Shown: one piece after another, positions 45,908 through 55,766 of the stretch
Layout: the number at the start of each line of letters is the position of its first letter
Position numbering within the stretch: position 1 is the stretch's first letter
Assembly (NCBI RefSeq): GCF_024359525.1
Contig: NZ_JAKZEU010000003.1
Location: forward strand, 1 to 64,000
Reading direction: 5' to 3'
Length of the DNA stretch: 64,000 nucleotides
Source of the DNA: Paracoccus albicereus
GTDB taxonomy: Bacteria; Pseudomonadota; Alphaproteobacteria; Rhodobacterales; Rhodobacteraceae
Notes under the pieces: generated by a model
Databases searched by the model: none
Seen by the model: only the letters and a program-made list of their open reading frames with translations
Told to the model about the DNA's origin: nothing
Program-made: the position numbers and the translations under genes

Positions 45908-47505
45908 ACCACTGGATCATTGCCCCCGTCCTTCTGCCCGCGCTGATGGGCGCCCTGATCATCCTGTGGATGCGGCACGATCTGTTCCTGCAGCGCGTCT
46001 TCGGGCTGATCGCGACAGGCCTGCTGCTATTCGTGTCGATCTACCTGTTGTGGCTGGCTTCCGACGGGGATGTGCGCGTCTATCGCCTGGGTAACTGGCG
46101 CGCGCCGTTCGGCATCGTCCTGATGTTGGACCGGCTGGCGGCGATTATGCTGACGCTGACATCGATCCTGGCGCTGGTCGTGCAGCTTTACGCTTTCGGC
46201 TCGGGCTGGGACCGCAAGGGCTGGCACTTCCACGCGCTGTGGCAATTCCAGTTGATGGGTATCGGCGGAGCCTTCCTGACCGGGGATGCGTTCAACCTGT
46301 TCGTGTTCTTCGAGGTTCTGCTGATCGCTAGCTATGGTCTGATGATTCATGGCGGCGGCCCGATGCGCCTGCGCGCGGGCGTTCAGTACATCGCTTACAA
46401 CCTTGCCGGCTCGACGCTGTTCCTGGGCGCGCTCGGCGCGATCTACGCGGCGACGGGCACGCTCAACATGGCCGACCTTGCGCTCCGCGTGGCCGAGATG
46501 AGCCCGGACGATACCGCCCTATTGCGCACGGGCGCGGTCCTGCTGATGCTGGTCTTCGCGGTCAAGGCTGCGATCTTCCCGCTGCATTTCTGGCTGCCCT
46601 CGACCTACGCCAACGCCCCCGGTCCCACAGCGGCGCTGTTCGCCATCATGTCCAAGGTCGGCGTCTACGCGATCATCCGCTTCTTTACGCTCGTCTTCCC
46701 GCAGGACTCGGTCGTCGAGACGATCGCCACCGACCTGCTGCTTCCCGCCGCGCTCTTCACGCTGGCACTTGGCCAGATCGCGGTCGCTGGAACGCGAAGT
46801 CTGACCCGGATGGCGGCCTATGCAGCGATCGCCTCGATCGGGACGCTGATGATCTCGGTGGCGCGCTTCTCGCCCGAAGGCCTGAGCGCGGGTCTTTACT
46901 ATATGATCCACTCGACACTCGCGACGGGCGCGCTGTTCCTGGTGGTCGACCTGATCGCGGCGCGGCGCGGCGGCGATGTCTGGCTGCGGCTGCGGCCTGC
47001 GATCAAGAACACGGGAATCGTGTCAGCCCTGTTCTTCACTACCGCGATCGCCATCGCTGGCCTGCCGCCCCTTTCCGGCTTCATCGGCAAACTGCTTATC
47101 CTTGACGCGACTGCGGAAGATCCGTGGATGGGCTGGATCTGGGGAACGATCCTGATCACCTCGCTCTTCGCCATCGTGGGTTTCGGCCGCGCGGGCTCGA
47201 TGCTGTTCTGGAAATCGCACACGCTGGATCCCGAGCCCGGCAATGATACCGACGAAGGCCCACGCCCCGCGCCGGGCCCGATCCCGACCAAACTGGATAC
47301 GGATGAACAGATCCAGGACGTGGCGGATTCCGCGTCGCCCGGCCTTGCCTTCACCTCGGTCTTCATGCTGCTCGGATGCCTGGCGATGCTGACGCTGGCA
47401 GCAGGTCCGGTGACGCAGTATCTCAGCGACACGACGACGCAGATGCTGACGCCGCAGCTTTATATCGAATCGGTCATCGAACAGCAGGAAGGGGCCCGGC
47501 CATGA
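45904..47505 (+). CDS. mrpD: Na+/H+ antiporter subunit D
   Basis: 533 residues, about fourteen membrane helices, the NuoN/NuoM-like subunit. The conserved lysine/histidine channel motif is FAVKAAIFPLHFWLPSTYAN (~219-238). A charged loop (~440-480) separates the last helices. It overlaps mrpC upstream and mrpE downstream by four bases each. Confidence 0.95.
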   Translation: MNHWIIAPVLLPALMGALIILWMRHDLFLQRVFGLIATGLLLFVSIYLLWLASDGDVRVYRLGNWRAPFGIVLMLDRLAAIMLTLTSILALVVQLYAFGSGWDRKGWHFHALWQFQLMGIGGAFLTGDAFNLFVFFEVLLIASYGLMIHGGGPMRLRAGVQYIAYNLAGSTLFLGALGAIYAATGTLNMADLALRVAEMSPDDTALLRTGAVLLMLVFAVKAAIFPLHFWLPSTYANAPGPTAALFAIMSKVGVYAIIRFFTLVFPQDSVVETIATDLLLPAALFTLALGQIAVAGTRSLTRMAAYAAIASIGTLMISVARFSPEGLSAGLYYMIHSTLATGALFLVVDLIAARRGGDVWLRLRPAIKNTGIVSALFFTTAIAIAGLPPLSGFIGKLLILDATAEDPWMGWIWGTILITSLFAIVGFGRAGSMLFWKSHTLDPEPGNDTDEGPRPAPGPIPTKLDTDEQIQDVADSASPGLAFTSVFMLLGCLAMLTLAAGPVTQYLSDTTTQMLTPQLYIESVIEQQEGARP

Positions 47506-47996
47506 TCCTTCGCCGCCTGTTTCCGCACCCGCTTCTGTCGGCACTTCTGGTGCTGATCTGGATGCTGCTGGTCAACCGGTTCGCCTGGGGCTCGCTGGTT
47601 TTTGCCGTGATCATCGGCATCACGGTTCCGCTGCTGACCGCGCCATACTGGCCCGATCGCCCGCGGGTCAGCGGGCTGGGCCGGATCCTGTCCTATATCG
47701 GCATGGTGATCTGGGACATCGTCGTGGCCAACGTGCAGGTGGCAAGGATCGTGCTGTTCCTGCCCAACAAGGATCTGCGCCCCGCCTTCATCGTGATTCC
47801 ACTGCGCCTGAAATCGCCAGAGGCGATCACCGTGCTTGCCGGAACGATCACCCTGACACCGGGAACGGTCAGTTGCGATTGCAGCGAGGACGGGCACGCC
47901 TTGTTGGTTCACTGTCTTCATGCGCCGGACCCCGATGCGGTCCGCGACGACATCAAGGCGCGCTACGAACAACGGCTGGTGGAGATTTTCGAATGA
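47502..47996 (+). CDS. mrpE: Na+/H+ antiporter subunit E
   Basis: 164 residues: two or three N-terminal helices and a cytoplasmic domain with TITLTPGTVSCDCSEDGHAL (~111-130), the hallmark of MrpE. The ATG at 47502 overlaps the mrpD stop; a longer open frame upstream is inside mrpD. It overlaps mrpF by four bases. Confidence 0.93.
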   Translation: MILRRLFPHPLLSALLVLIWMLLVNRFAWGSLVFAVIIGITVPLLTAPYWPDRPRVSGLGRILSYIGMVIWDIVVANVQVARIVLFLPNKDLRPAFIVIPLRLKSPEAITVLAGTITLTPGTVSCDCSEDGHALLVHCLHAPDPDAVRDDIKARYEQRLVEIFE

Positions 47997-48262
47997 TCAG
48001 CAGCGCCCTCATCTTCGCATCGCTCTGCTTCGGCGTCGGCCAGCTCCTGTGCCTTTATCGCGTGGTCTTCGCCCCGGGTGTCGCCGATCGCGTGCTGGCG
48101 CTGGACACGATGACCATCAACATGATCGCACTGATCACGCTCTTCGGGATCTTCTACGACACCGCCGTCTACTTCGAGGCAACACTGCTCTTCGCGCTGG
48201 TCGGGTTCGTATCAACGGTGGCCTACGCCAAGTTCATCCTGCGCGGCGACATCATCGAGTGA
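47993..48262 (+). CDS. mrpF: Na+/H+ antiporter subunit F
   Basis: 89 residues, three helices, containing VADRVLALDTMTINMIALIT (~30-49), the typical MrpF signature. The ATG overlaps the mrpE stop (ATGA). A small structural subunit of the complex. Confidence 0.93.
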   Translation: MISSALIFASLCFGVGQLLCLYRVVFAPGVADRVLALDTMTINMIALITLFGIFYDTAVYFEATLLFALVGFVSTVAYAKFILRGDIIE

Positions 48263-48274
48263 GGGATTGAGACC

Positions 48275-48685
48275 ATGGAGTTGATTGCCGAAATCCTGAT
48301 CTCGATCATCCTGGTCGTCGCCGGAATATTCGGGCTGGTCGGGTCCTATGGACTGGTCAAGCTGCCCGACGCGATGACGCGGCTGCACGCACCGACCAAG
48401 GCCGCGACGCTGGGTGTCGGTGGCGTGCTGATCGCTTCTTTGATCTGGTTCCTTGTGCTGTCGGAACATCACGCAAGCTGGCACGAATTGCTGATCACGA
48501 TTCTGATCTTCCTGACCGCGCCGATCACGGGGTTGATGATCGCCAAATCGAACCTGCATTTGACCTGGCTGCCCGAGGATCTGCCGCAGCCTCCGAACGG
48601 TGGCCAATGGGCCACGTTCGACGAGGGCAAGATTCCCCCTGCCCTGCAGGAAGAACACGACCCGGAATCGCTGCGCGGAGACTGA
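48275..48685 (+). CDS. mrpG: Na+/H+ antiporter subunit G
   Basis: 136 residues, three helices, with VGSYGLVKLPDAMTRLHAPT (~25-44), the MrpG motif. Last gene of the operon, 12 bp after mrpF. It is followed, tail to tail and 6 bp away, by dnaE, with no obvious terminator between. Confidence 0.93.
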   Translation: MELIAEILISIILVVAGIFGLVGSYGLVKLPDAMTRLHAPTKAATLGVGGVLIASLIWFLVLSEHHASWHELLITILIFLTAPITGLMIAKSNLHLTWLPEDLPQPPNGGQWATFDEGKIPPALQEEHDPESLRGD

Positions 48686-48691
48686 TCGGGC

Positions 48692-51600
48692 CTAAAGCTC
48701 GATCACGTCTAGCACGCCCGGCACCGCGCGCAGCGCCTGGCGAGCGGGCGTTGTCAGCGGTGCATCCGCATCGATCTCGATGGAGATCACGCGTCGTCCG
48801 TCACGCAGCCGCAATTGCACCGGCCCGCGCGAGCGCGTCGGCACGGTGATGTCGGTTTTGACCTTCGCCAAGGTTTCGGCAACGCGTGGCAGCGCGTCGG
48901 CTTGCGCGACCTCCACGGCCAGACACCCGGCCCCTGCATCGGCGACGAATGTCTCAAGATCGGCGGCACTGTTGGCCAGCATCTTCACATCATCGCCCGA
49001 GGGTTCGACCTTGACCTGCAGCACCACGTTCTGGCCCGGCTCAAGACGTTCGCGCGCGGCGTTCAGCAGATCCGAAAAGACCGTCACCTCATAGAGCCCG
49101 GTCGGATCGGACAGGCTGACGAAGGCGTAGGCTGTGCCTTTGGCCGACTTGCGCTCCTGCCGCGCGGCGACAGTACCCGCAACCCAGGTCACCATCGGAC
49201 CCTGAGCGGCTTCCAACCGGATTTCGGCGAGTGTCTGCACCTTCTTTCGACGCAAGGCAGGCTGGTAATCGTCGAGCGGATGACCCGATAGATAGAAGCC
49301 CACTGCCTGATGCTCCTGCCCCAGCTTTTCGGCGGGCAGCCAGACCGGCGCCACCGGTGGACGGGGCGGCGGCAAGTCCTCGCCCCCGCCGAACAGAGAA
49401 TTCTGGGCCGAGGCCGCCTGCTCCTGCACCGCGCCAGACCATGCCGTCAGCGCATCAATTGCCTTCAGCACACGCGACCGGCTGGGCTCCAACACGTCAA
49501 AGGCCCCGGCCCGGGCCAGCATCTCGAGCGCGCGCTTGCCGATGCGCCGCATCTCGACCCGGCGCGCAAAATCCGCAAGGTCGGTGAATACCGTGTCGCC
49601 GCGCGCGGTCTCGATCAGGCGCATCGCCTCGGCACCGACCCCCTTCAACGCGCCTAGCGCGTAATGGATGCGCCCATCGCGCACGGTGAATGTCGCGCCG
49701 GATCGGTTGACGCAGGGTGCGACGACTTCGATCCCCATCCGGTCGCATTCGCGTTTGTAGATCGCCAGCTTGTCGGTCAGGTGAATGTCGCAGTTCATCA
49801 CCGCGGCCATGAATTCGACGGGATGGTTCGCCTTCAGCCAGGCCGTTTGATAGCTGACCACGGCATAGGCTGCGGCGTGCGACTTGTTGAAACCGTAATT
49901 GGCGAACTTCTCCAGCAGGTCGAACACTTCACCCGCCTTCTTCTCATCGACGCCGTTCGCGATGCTGCCCTTGATGAACTTCGGGCGCTCCTTGGCCATC
50001 TCGGCCGCGATCTTCTTGCCCATCGCCCGGCGCAGCAGGTCAGCGCCACCAAGCGTATAGCCGGCCATGACCTGCGCGATTTCCATCACCTGTTCCTGGT
50101 AAACGATGATGCCCTGCGTCTCGGCCAGAATATGATCGATGCTGGGATGGATCGATTCCAGGTCGCGAAGGCCGTTCTTCACCTCGCAATAGGTCGGGAT
50201 GTTTTCCATCGGGCCGGGGCGATACAGCGCGACGAGCGCCACGATATCCTCGATGCAGGTGGGCTTCATGCGCCGCAGCGCGTCCATCATGCCCGAGGAT
50301 TCCACCTGGAACACCGCGACCGTGCGCGCGCTGGCGAACAGCTCGTAGCTCGCTGGATCCTCAAGCGGGATGGTGTTGATCTGGTTCTCGGTCCCCGCGG
50401 GCGGATCATAAAGCTGCCGCCCGTCGGCCGCGACATGCAGCGGCCGGCCGCCGCCGTTGATCAGGTCGACCGCGTTCTGGATCACCGTCAGCGTCTTCAG
50501 CCCGAGGAAGTCGAACTTCACCAGACCGGCCTGCTCGACCCATTTCATGTTGAACTGCGTCGCCGGCATGTCCGAGCCGGGATCACGATACAGCGGCACC
50601 AGACGGTCCAGCGGCCGATCGCCGATCACCACGCCCGCCGCGTGGGTCGAGGCATTCCGGTACAGCCCCTCGATCTTGGCCGCGTAGTCCAGAAGGCGGG
50701 CGACCACCTCCTCCCGCGCGGCTTCGCGCAGGCGCGGCTCATCGGCCAGCGCCTTCACCACGCTGACGGGCTTCACGCCCTCGACCGGGATCATCTTCGA
50801 CAGCCGGTCGACCTGCATGTAGGGCATCTGCAGCACTCGGCCGACGTCCCGGACGGCAGCCTTGGACAGCAGCGCGCCGAAGGTTATGATCTGACCGACC
50901 TTCTCGGCGCCGTACTTGCCCTGTACGTAGCGGATCACCTCTTCCCGACGGTCCATACAGAAGTCGATGTCGAAATCGGGCATCGAGACACGTTCGGGAT
51001 TCAGGAACCGCTCGAACAGCAGACTGTAACGCAGGGGATCGAGATCGGTGATGGTGAGTGCGTAGGCGACAAGGCTGCCTGCGCCCGAGCCGCGGCCGGG
51101 ACCGACGGGGATGGCGTGATCCTTGGCCCATTTGATGAAGTCGGCGACGATCAGGAAATAGCCGGGAAAACCCATCTGTTCGATGATGCCCAACTCGAAA
51201 TCCAGCCGCGCCTGATACTCCTCGACCGAGACCGCATGCGGAATCACCGCTAGCCGGGCCTCCAACCCCTCTCGGGCCTGACGGCGCAGTTCCTCGACCT
51301 CGTTATCCGCAAACCGCGGCAGGATCGGGTTGCGCCGAGGCGCGGCAAAGGCACAGCGCTGCGCGATCTCGACCGTGTTCTCCAGCGCCTCTGGAAGGTC
51401 GGAAAACAGCGCGACCATCTCGTCAGGCGACTTGAAATAATGCTGATCGGTCAGGCGCCGACGCGGTTGGGACTGGTCGATATAGGTCTTTTCCGCAATG
51501 CAGATCAGCGCGTCATGCGCCTCGTACATGCTGGTTTCAGGGAAATAGACATCATTGGTCGCCACAAGCGGCAGGTCCAGATCGTAGGCAAGCCGGACCA

Positions 51601-52165
51601 GACCGGCTTCGGAGCCAGCCTCGGATGCCGGCAGCACGCCGCCTTCGCCCGGATGACGCTGCAGCTCGATGTAGAACCGGTTCGAAAACGCCTCTGCCAG
51701 CCGCGTTGCCAGCGTTTCGGCATCCGGGCGCTTGGCCTGCGCCGTCAGCCGCGCAAGAACACCATCGGGACCTCCGCTCAGCAGGATGACGCCCGCGGAC
51801 GCTTCGCACAATTCGTCCAGCGTGACGTGTTGCAGATCGCCGCCCTCGCGCAGATACAGGCGGGACGACAGACCCATCAGATTCATCCAGCCCGCCTCGT
51901 CCTGCGCCAGCGCCACGACAGGGCCGCGCTGGCCCGCGACGTCCAGCGTCAGCTGGCAACCGACGATCGGCTGAACGCCAGCCTCCATCGCCTTCACGCT
52001 GAATTCCAGCGCGGCGAACATGGCGTTGGTGTCGGTCAGCGCGACGGCGGGCATGCCCATCTTGGCCGCCAGTTTCGGCAGCTTGGCTGCGTGGACGGCG
52101 CCTTCCAGCAAGGAATGCTCGGAATGCGTGCGGAGATGAATGAATCGCGGCAGATTTTCAGGCAT
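48692..52165 (-). CDS. dnaE: DNA polymerase III subunit alpha
   Basis: 1157 residues, full length for DnaE1. Replicative polymerase. N-terminal PHP domain (FIHLRTHSEHSLLEGAVHA, ~8-26); catalytic palm with GPGRGSGAGSLVAYAL (~360) and the aspartate motif PDFDIDFCMDRREEVI (~398-413); fingers with NKSHAAAYAVVSYQTAW (~765); then the tandem helix-hairpin-helix and OB domain (~985-1060). It is divergent from a BMP-type ABC importer. Confidence 0.97.
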   Translation of the reverse strand: MPENLPRFIHLRTHSEHSLLEGAVHAAKLPKLAAKMGMPAVALTDTNAMFAALEFSVKAMEAGVQPIVGCQLTLDVAGQRGPVVALAQDEAGWMNLMGLSSRLYLREGGDLQHVTLDELCEASAGVILLSGGPDGVLARLTAQAKRPDAETLATRLAEAFSNRFYIELQRHPGEGGVLPASEAGSEAGLVRLAYDLDLPLVATNDVYFPETSMYEAHDALICIAEKTYIDQSQPRRRLTDQHYFKSPDEMVALFSDLPEALENTVEIAQRCAFAAPRRNPILPRFADNEVEELRRQAREGLEARLAVIPHAVSVEEYQARLDFELGIIEQMGFPGYFLIVADFIKWAKDHAIPVGPGRGSGAGSLVAYALTITDLDPLRYSLLFERFLNPERVSMPDFDIDFCMDRREEVIRYVQGKYGAEKVGQIITFGALLSKAAVRDVGRVLQMPYMQVDRLSKMIPVEGVKPVSVVKALADEPRLREAAREEVVARLLDYAAKIEGLYRNASTHAAGVVIGDRPLDRLVPLYRDPGSDMPATQFNMKWVEQAGLVKFDFLGLKTLTVIQNAVDLINGGGRPLHVAADGRQLYDPPAGTENQINTIPLEDPASYELFASARTVAVFQVESSGMMDALRRMKPTCIEDIVALVALYRPGPMENIPTYCEVKNGLRDLESIHPSIDHILAETQGIIVYQEQVMEIAQVMAGYTLGGADLLRRAMGKKIAAEMAKERPKFIKGSIANGVDEKKAGEVFDLLEKFANYGFNKSHAAAYAVVSYQTAWLKANHPVEFMAAVMNCDIHLTDKLAIYKRECDRMGIEVVAPCVNRSGATFTVRDGRIHYALGALKGVGAEAMRLIETARGDTVFTDLADFARRVEMRRIGKRALEMLARAGAFDVLEPSRSRVLKAIDALTAWSGAVQEQAASAQNSLFGGGEDLPPPRPPVAPVWLPAEKLGQEHQAVGFYLSGHPLDDYQPALRRKKVQTLAEIRLEAAQGPMVTWVAGTVAARQERKSAKGTAYAFVSLSDPTGLYEVTVFSDLLNAARERLEPGQNVVLQVKVEPSGDDVKMLANSAADLETFVADAGAGCLAVEVAQADALPRVAETLAKVKTDITVPTRSRGPVQLRLRDGRRVISIEIDADAPLTTPARQALRAVPGVLDVIEL

Positions 52166-52258
52166 GGCGCGACACTATCCCCGACCTGCCGAACTGTGCA
52201 ATTGCCTGCCGCGCGATTTCCGGTCTATGCATGGAACGGTTTGACCAAGGGGACAAAT

Positions 52259-53779
52259 TTGAACGCAGGCATCGTCTTTCGCGCCGAGGGGATCGGGAAA
52301 TCCTATCCCGGCGTGCGCGCCAACGACGACGTGTCGTTCGATGTCCGCGAAGGCGAGATCCACGCGCTGCTGGGCGAAAACGGCGCCGGAAAATCCACTT
52401 TGGTGAAGATGATCTACGGCCTCGTCCAGCCCGACGACGGCCGGATGGAGCTGATGGGTCAGCCGCACCGGCCCAGCGATCCGCGCGCGGCGCGGGCCGC
52501 GGGCGTCGCCATGGTATTCCAGCATTTCAGCCTGTTCGACGCGCTGACGGTCGCCGAGAATATCGCCCTGGGGATGGAGAACCCGCCGCCCCGGCGCGAT
52601 CTGGCGGCGCGCATCACCCAAGTCAGCACCGAATTCGGCTTGCCGCTGAATCCCGCCCGCCGCATCGTCACCCTGTCCGCGGGCGAGCGGCAACGGGTCG
52701 AGATCATCCGCTGCCTGCTGCAGAATCCGAAGCTGCTGATCATGGACGAGCCAACCTCGGTCCTGACCCCGCAGGAGACAGAGCTGCTGTTTGCGACGCT
52801 CAGAACGTTGGCCGGTCAGGGACGCGCGATCCTGTATATCAGCCACAAGCTGGAAGAGATCCGCAGCCACTGCGACCGCGCGACGATCCTGCGCGGCGGG
52901 AGGGTGGTGGATAGCTGTGATCCGCGGGCGCACTCCGCCCGCGAACTGGCGGCGATGATGGTCGGCGGCCAGATGCGCGAGATCGACCGCACGGGGCGAT
53001 CGGCGGGTACGGTCCTGCTGGACCTGCGCGGCCTGACCATGGCCGCGTCCAGCGCCGAGGGCACGTCGCTGAAGGATGTCTCGCTGTCGGTCCGTGCGGG
53101 TGAGATCCTGGGCATCGGCGGCGTCGCGGGCAATGGGCAAGAGGAATTGCTGGCCGCGCTGTCGGGCGAAAGCCTGAGCGCGCCGGGCAGCGTGACGCTG
53201 GAGGGGCGCGACCTGTCGCGCGCCGGACCCGAGGCGCGCCGCGAGGCAGGGCTTCTCGCCGCGCCCGAGGATCGGCTGGGCCATGCCGCCGTGCCTGATT
53301 TTAGCCTGTCCGAAAACACGTTGCTGACCGCAGGCGGGCGCAAGGGATTGGTGCGACACGGGATGATCGACCGACCCGCCGCGCGCCGCTACGCCGAAGC
53401 CGTGATCGCCAATTTTGACGTTCGTACGCCTGGCCCCGGCACCGCCGCACGGGCGCTTTCTGGCGGTAACCTGCAGAAATTCGTGATCGGTCGCGAGGTG
53501 TTGCAGGCCCCGCGCGTGCTGGTCGTGAACCAGCCAACCTGGGGCGTGGATGCCGGGGCGGCGGCGGCTGTGCGCCAGTCGCTGCTGGATCTGGCGCGCG
53601 CAGGGGCCGGCGTTATCGTGATCAGCCAGGACCTCGACGAATTGCTGGAACTGTCCGATCGCTTCTGCGCGCTGAACGAGGGCCGCCTGTCCGCCCCACG
53701 CCCGACAGAGGGGCTGAGCCTCGATGAGATCGGGCTCATGCTGGGCGGCGCCCACGGGATGGAGGCCGCGCAGGCATGA
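52259..53779 (+). CDS. BMP-type ABC transporter ATP-binding protein (two ATPase domains)
   Basis: 506 residues with two ABC domains in tandem, as in sugar and nucleoside importers. First domain: Walker A GENGAGKSTLVKM (~41-53), signature LSAGERQRVEIIRCLL (~140), Walker B KLLIMDEPTSVLTPQE (~159). Second domain: a degenerate Walker A region (GVAGNGQEELLAALSG) and ALSGGNLQKFVIGREVL. No ATG fits; the TTG at 52259 has AAGGGGA six bases upstream. The rest of the operon (two permeases, a BMP binding protein) suggests purine nucleoside or related uptake. Confidence 0.9.
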   Translation: MNAGIVFRAEGIGKSYPGVRANDDVSFDVREGEIHALLGENGAGKSTLVKMIYGLVQPDDGRMELMGQPHRPSDPRAARAAGVAMVFQHFSLFDALTVAENIALGMENPPPRRDLAARITQVSTEFGLPLNPARRIVTLSAGERQRVEIIRCLLQNPKLLIMDEPTSVLTPQETELLFATLRTLAGQGRAILYISHKLEEIRSHCDRATILRGGRVVDSCDPRAHSARELAAMMVGGQMREIDRTGRSAGTVLLDLRGLTMAASSAEGTSLKDVSLSVRAGEILGIGGVAGNGQEELLAALSGESLSAPGSVTLEGRDLSRAGPEARREAGLLAAPEDRLGHAAVPDFSLSENTLLTAGGRKGLVRHGMIDRPAARRYAEAVIANFDVRTPGPGTAARALSGGNLQKFVIGREVLQAPRVLVVNQPTWGVDAGAAAAVRQSLLDLARAGAGVIVISQDLDELLELSDRFCALNEGRLSAPRPTEGLSLDEIGLMLGGAHGMEAAQA

Positions 53780-54852
53780 TCCGGCTGGTCCCCCGCACCG
53801 AGACCGCGCCGGTCTGGCAGGTCGCGACGCCGATCTTGGCCGTGCTGGCAACGATGATCGCGGGTGGCCTGCTGTTCGCGGTGATGGGCTACGACCCGCT
53901 GGCCGCGATCCGCACGATCTTCTGGGACCCGCTGTTCGGGCAGGCCGCCGCCTATTCCCGTCCGCAACTGCTGGTCAAGGCAGGGCCGCTGATCCTGATC
54001 GCGTCGGGACTTGCCGTCGGCTTCCGCGCCGGGATCTGGAACATCGGCGCCGAGGGGCAATACATCATCGGCGGCCTCTGTGGTGCGGGCGTCGCGTTGG
54101 CGGCTTATCCGGGCGAGCATTGGTGGCTGTTTCCAGCCATGATTGCGGCTGGTGCCGCCGGCGGATGGGCTTGGGGCATGATTCCCGCCCTGCTGCGCAA
54201 CAGCTTCGGCGCGTCCGAGATCCTCGTTTCACTGATGCTCGTCTATGTCGCGGAACGTTGCGCGGCCTGGATGGCCTTCGGTCCGATGAAGAACCCCGAA
54301 GGGTTCGGCTTCCCTGGTTCGCGCAACCTGCAGCAATATCCCTCGGCAGCAAACCCCGAACTGATCGCGGGCACCGGCGCCCATTGGGGCGTGTTCGCCG
54401 CCGCGCTGGCCGTGCTGGCAACCTGGGTGCTGATGAGCCGCCATATCCGCGGGCTGCATATCCGCGCCGCCGGTCTCGCCCCACGTGCCGCGCGCTTTGC
54501 GGGTGTGCGCCCCGAAGCGCTGGTCGCCTTCTGCCTGGGTCTTTCCGGCGCGCTTGCGGGCATGGCGGGGCTGTTCGAGGTTGCGGGACCTGCGGGGCAG
54601 ATCACCGACAGTTTCGGATCTGGCTACGGCTTTACCGCGATCATCGTGGCCTTTCTGGGACGTCTGAACCCGTTCGGCATCCTGTTGGCAGGACTGCTTC
54701 TGGCGCTGACCTATATCGGGGGCGAGCTGGCGCAGCTGACCATGCAGCTTCCCGCCGCGACTGTGCAAGTCTTTCAGGGAATGCTGCTGTTCTTTCTGCT
54801 GGGCTTCGACTTGCTGACCCGGTTCAGAGTGGAACGAAGGATCACTGCATGA
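53776..54852 (+). CDS. ABC transporter permease (BMP/nucleoside type) 1
   Basis: 358 residues, about nine membrane helices. SGLAVGFRAGIWNIGAEGQY (~76-95) and ALAGMAGLFEVAGPAGQI are the conserved cytoplasmic-loop motifs of the BPD_transp_2 family. It overlaps the ATPase gene and the second permease by ATGA at each end, so subunit ratios are set by coupled translation. Confidence 0.9.
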   Translation: MIRLVPRTETAPVWQVATPILAVLATMIAGGLLFAVMGYDPLAAIRTIFWDPLFGQAAAYSRPQLLVKAGPLILIASGLAVGFRAGIWNIGAEGQYIIGGLCGAGVALAAYPGEHWWLFPAMIAAGAAGGWAWGMIPALLRNSFGASEILVSLMLVYVAERCAAWMAFGPMKNPEGFGFPGSRNLQQYPSAANPELIAGTGAHWGVFAAALAVLATWVLMSRHIRGLHIRAAGLAPRAARFAGVRPEALVAFCLGLSGALAGMAGLFEVAGPAGQITDSFGSGYGFTAIIVAFLGRLNPFGILLAGLLLALTYIGGELAQLTMQLPAATVQVFQGMLLFFLLGFDLLTRFRVERRITA

Positions 54853-55736
54853 TCGATCTGACGACCCTGATCCCCGCCCTGCTGATCGCCGCGACGCCGA
54901 TCCTCTACGCCGCATTGGGCGAGCTTGTGGTCGAACGCGCAGGCGTTCTGAACCTCGGCGTCGAGGGGATGATGATCGTCGGCGCGTTGGCCGGTTTCGC
55001 CGCAGCCGTGGCGACCGGCAGCCCGGCCATGGGCTTCGTCGCCGCAGCCGCGGCCGGCGCGGCCGTGTCGATGGTCTTCGCACTGCTCACGCAATTTCTG
55101 CTGGCCAATCAGGTCGCATCCGGCCTTGCGCTGACTCTGTTCGGCCTCGGCCTCGCCGCGTTGTTCGGGAAATCCTACGAAGGGGTCAAGGCGCCAGCGA
55201 TGATGGCGGGACCGATGGGCCTAAACTGGATGGTCTGGATCGGGTTCGTGGCTGTCGCGGCGATCTGGTTCTTCCTCAACCGCACCCGGCCCGGCCTGAT
55301 CCTGCGAGGCGTGGGCGAAAATCACGACGCGGCCCATGGCCTCGGCCATCCGGTCCGCCGCGTGCGCATCGCGGCCATCGCCTTCGGTGGCGCGATGGCG
55401 GGCATTGGCGGCGCCTTCATCTCGATCGCGATCGTGCTGCAATGGACAGAAGGGATGACTGCAGGCGCGGGATGGATCGCGCTGGCCATCGTCGTCTTTT
55501 CCAACTGGACCGCGCCCGGCGTGTTGGCCGGCGCGTGGTTGTTCGGCGGCGTCACCGCGCTTCAGCTGCGCCTGCAGGCCGCCGGCGTCGCGGTGCCCGT
55601 CCAGCTTCTGTCGATGGCGCCCTATCTTGCCACGATCATCGTCCTGACCCTGATCTCGGCCCGGCAGAAATTCAGCCGGCGCGCGGGGCTGGGCGCGCCC
55701 GGCTCGCTGGGCCAGAATTTCCACGCGCTGCGCTGA
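54849..55736 (+). CDS. ABC transporter permease (BMP/nucleoside type) 2
   Basis: 295 residues, BPD_transp_2 family. Motifs ALGELVVERAGVLNLGVEGM (~22-41) and IAAIAFGGAMAGIGGAFISI (~176-195). The ATG at 54849 overlaps the first permease; the long frame upstream is a shadow. It ends 30 bp before the binding protein. Confidence 0.9.
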   Translation: MIDLTTLIPALLIAATPILYAALGELVVERAGVLNLGVEGMMIVGALAGFAAAVATGSPAMGFVAAAAAGAAVSMVFALLTQFLLANQVASGLALTLFGLGLAALFGKSYEGVKAPAMMAGPMGLNWMVWIGFVAVAAIWFFLNRTRPGLILRGVGENHDAAHGLGHPVRRVRIAAIAFGGAMAGIGGAFISIAIVLQWTEGMTAGAGWIALAIVVFSNWTAPGVLAGAWLFGGVTALQLRLQAAGVAVPVQLLSMAPYLATIIVLTLISARQKFSRRAGLGAPGSLGQNFHALR

Positions 55737-55766
55737 GACGCAGACCTACAACAGGAGAGAGAACCC

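Noticed and set aside
49664..51253. 529-residue plus-strand frame opposite dnaE
   Set aside because: DnaE active-site motifs are on the minus strand; this is a shadow.
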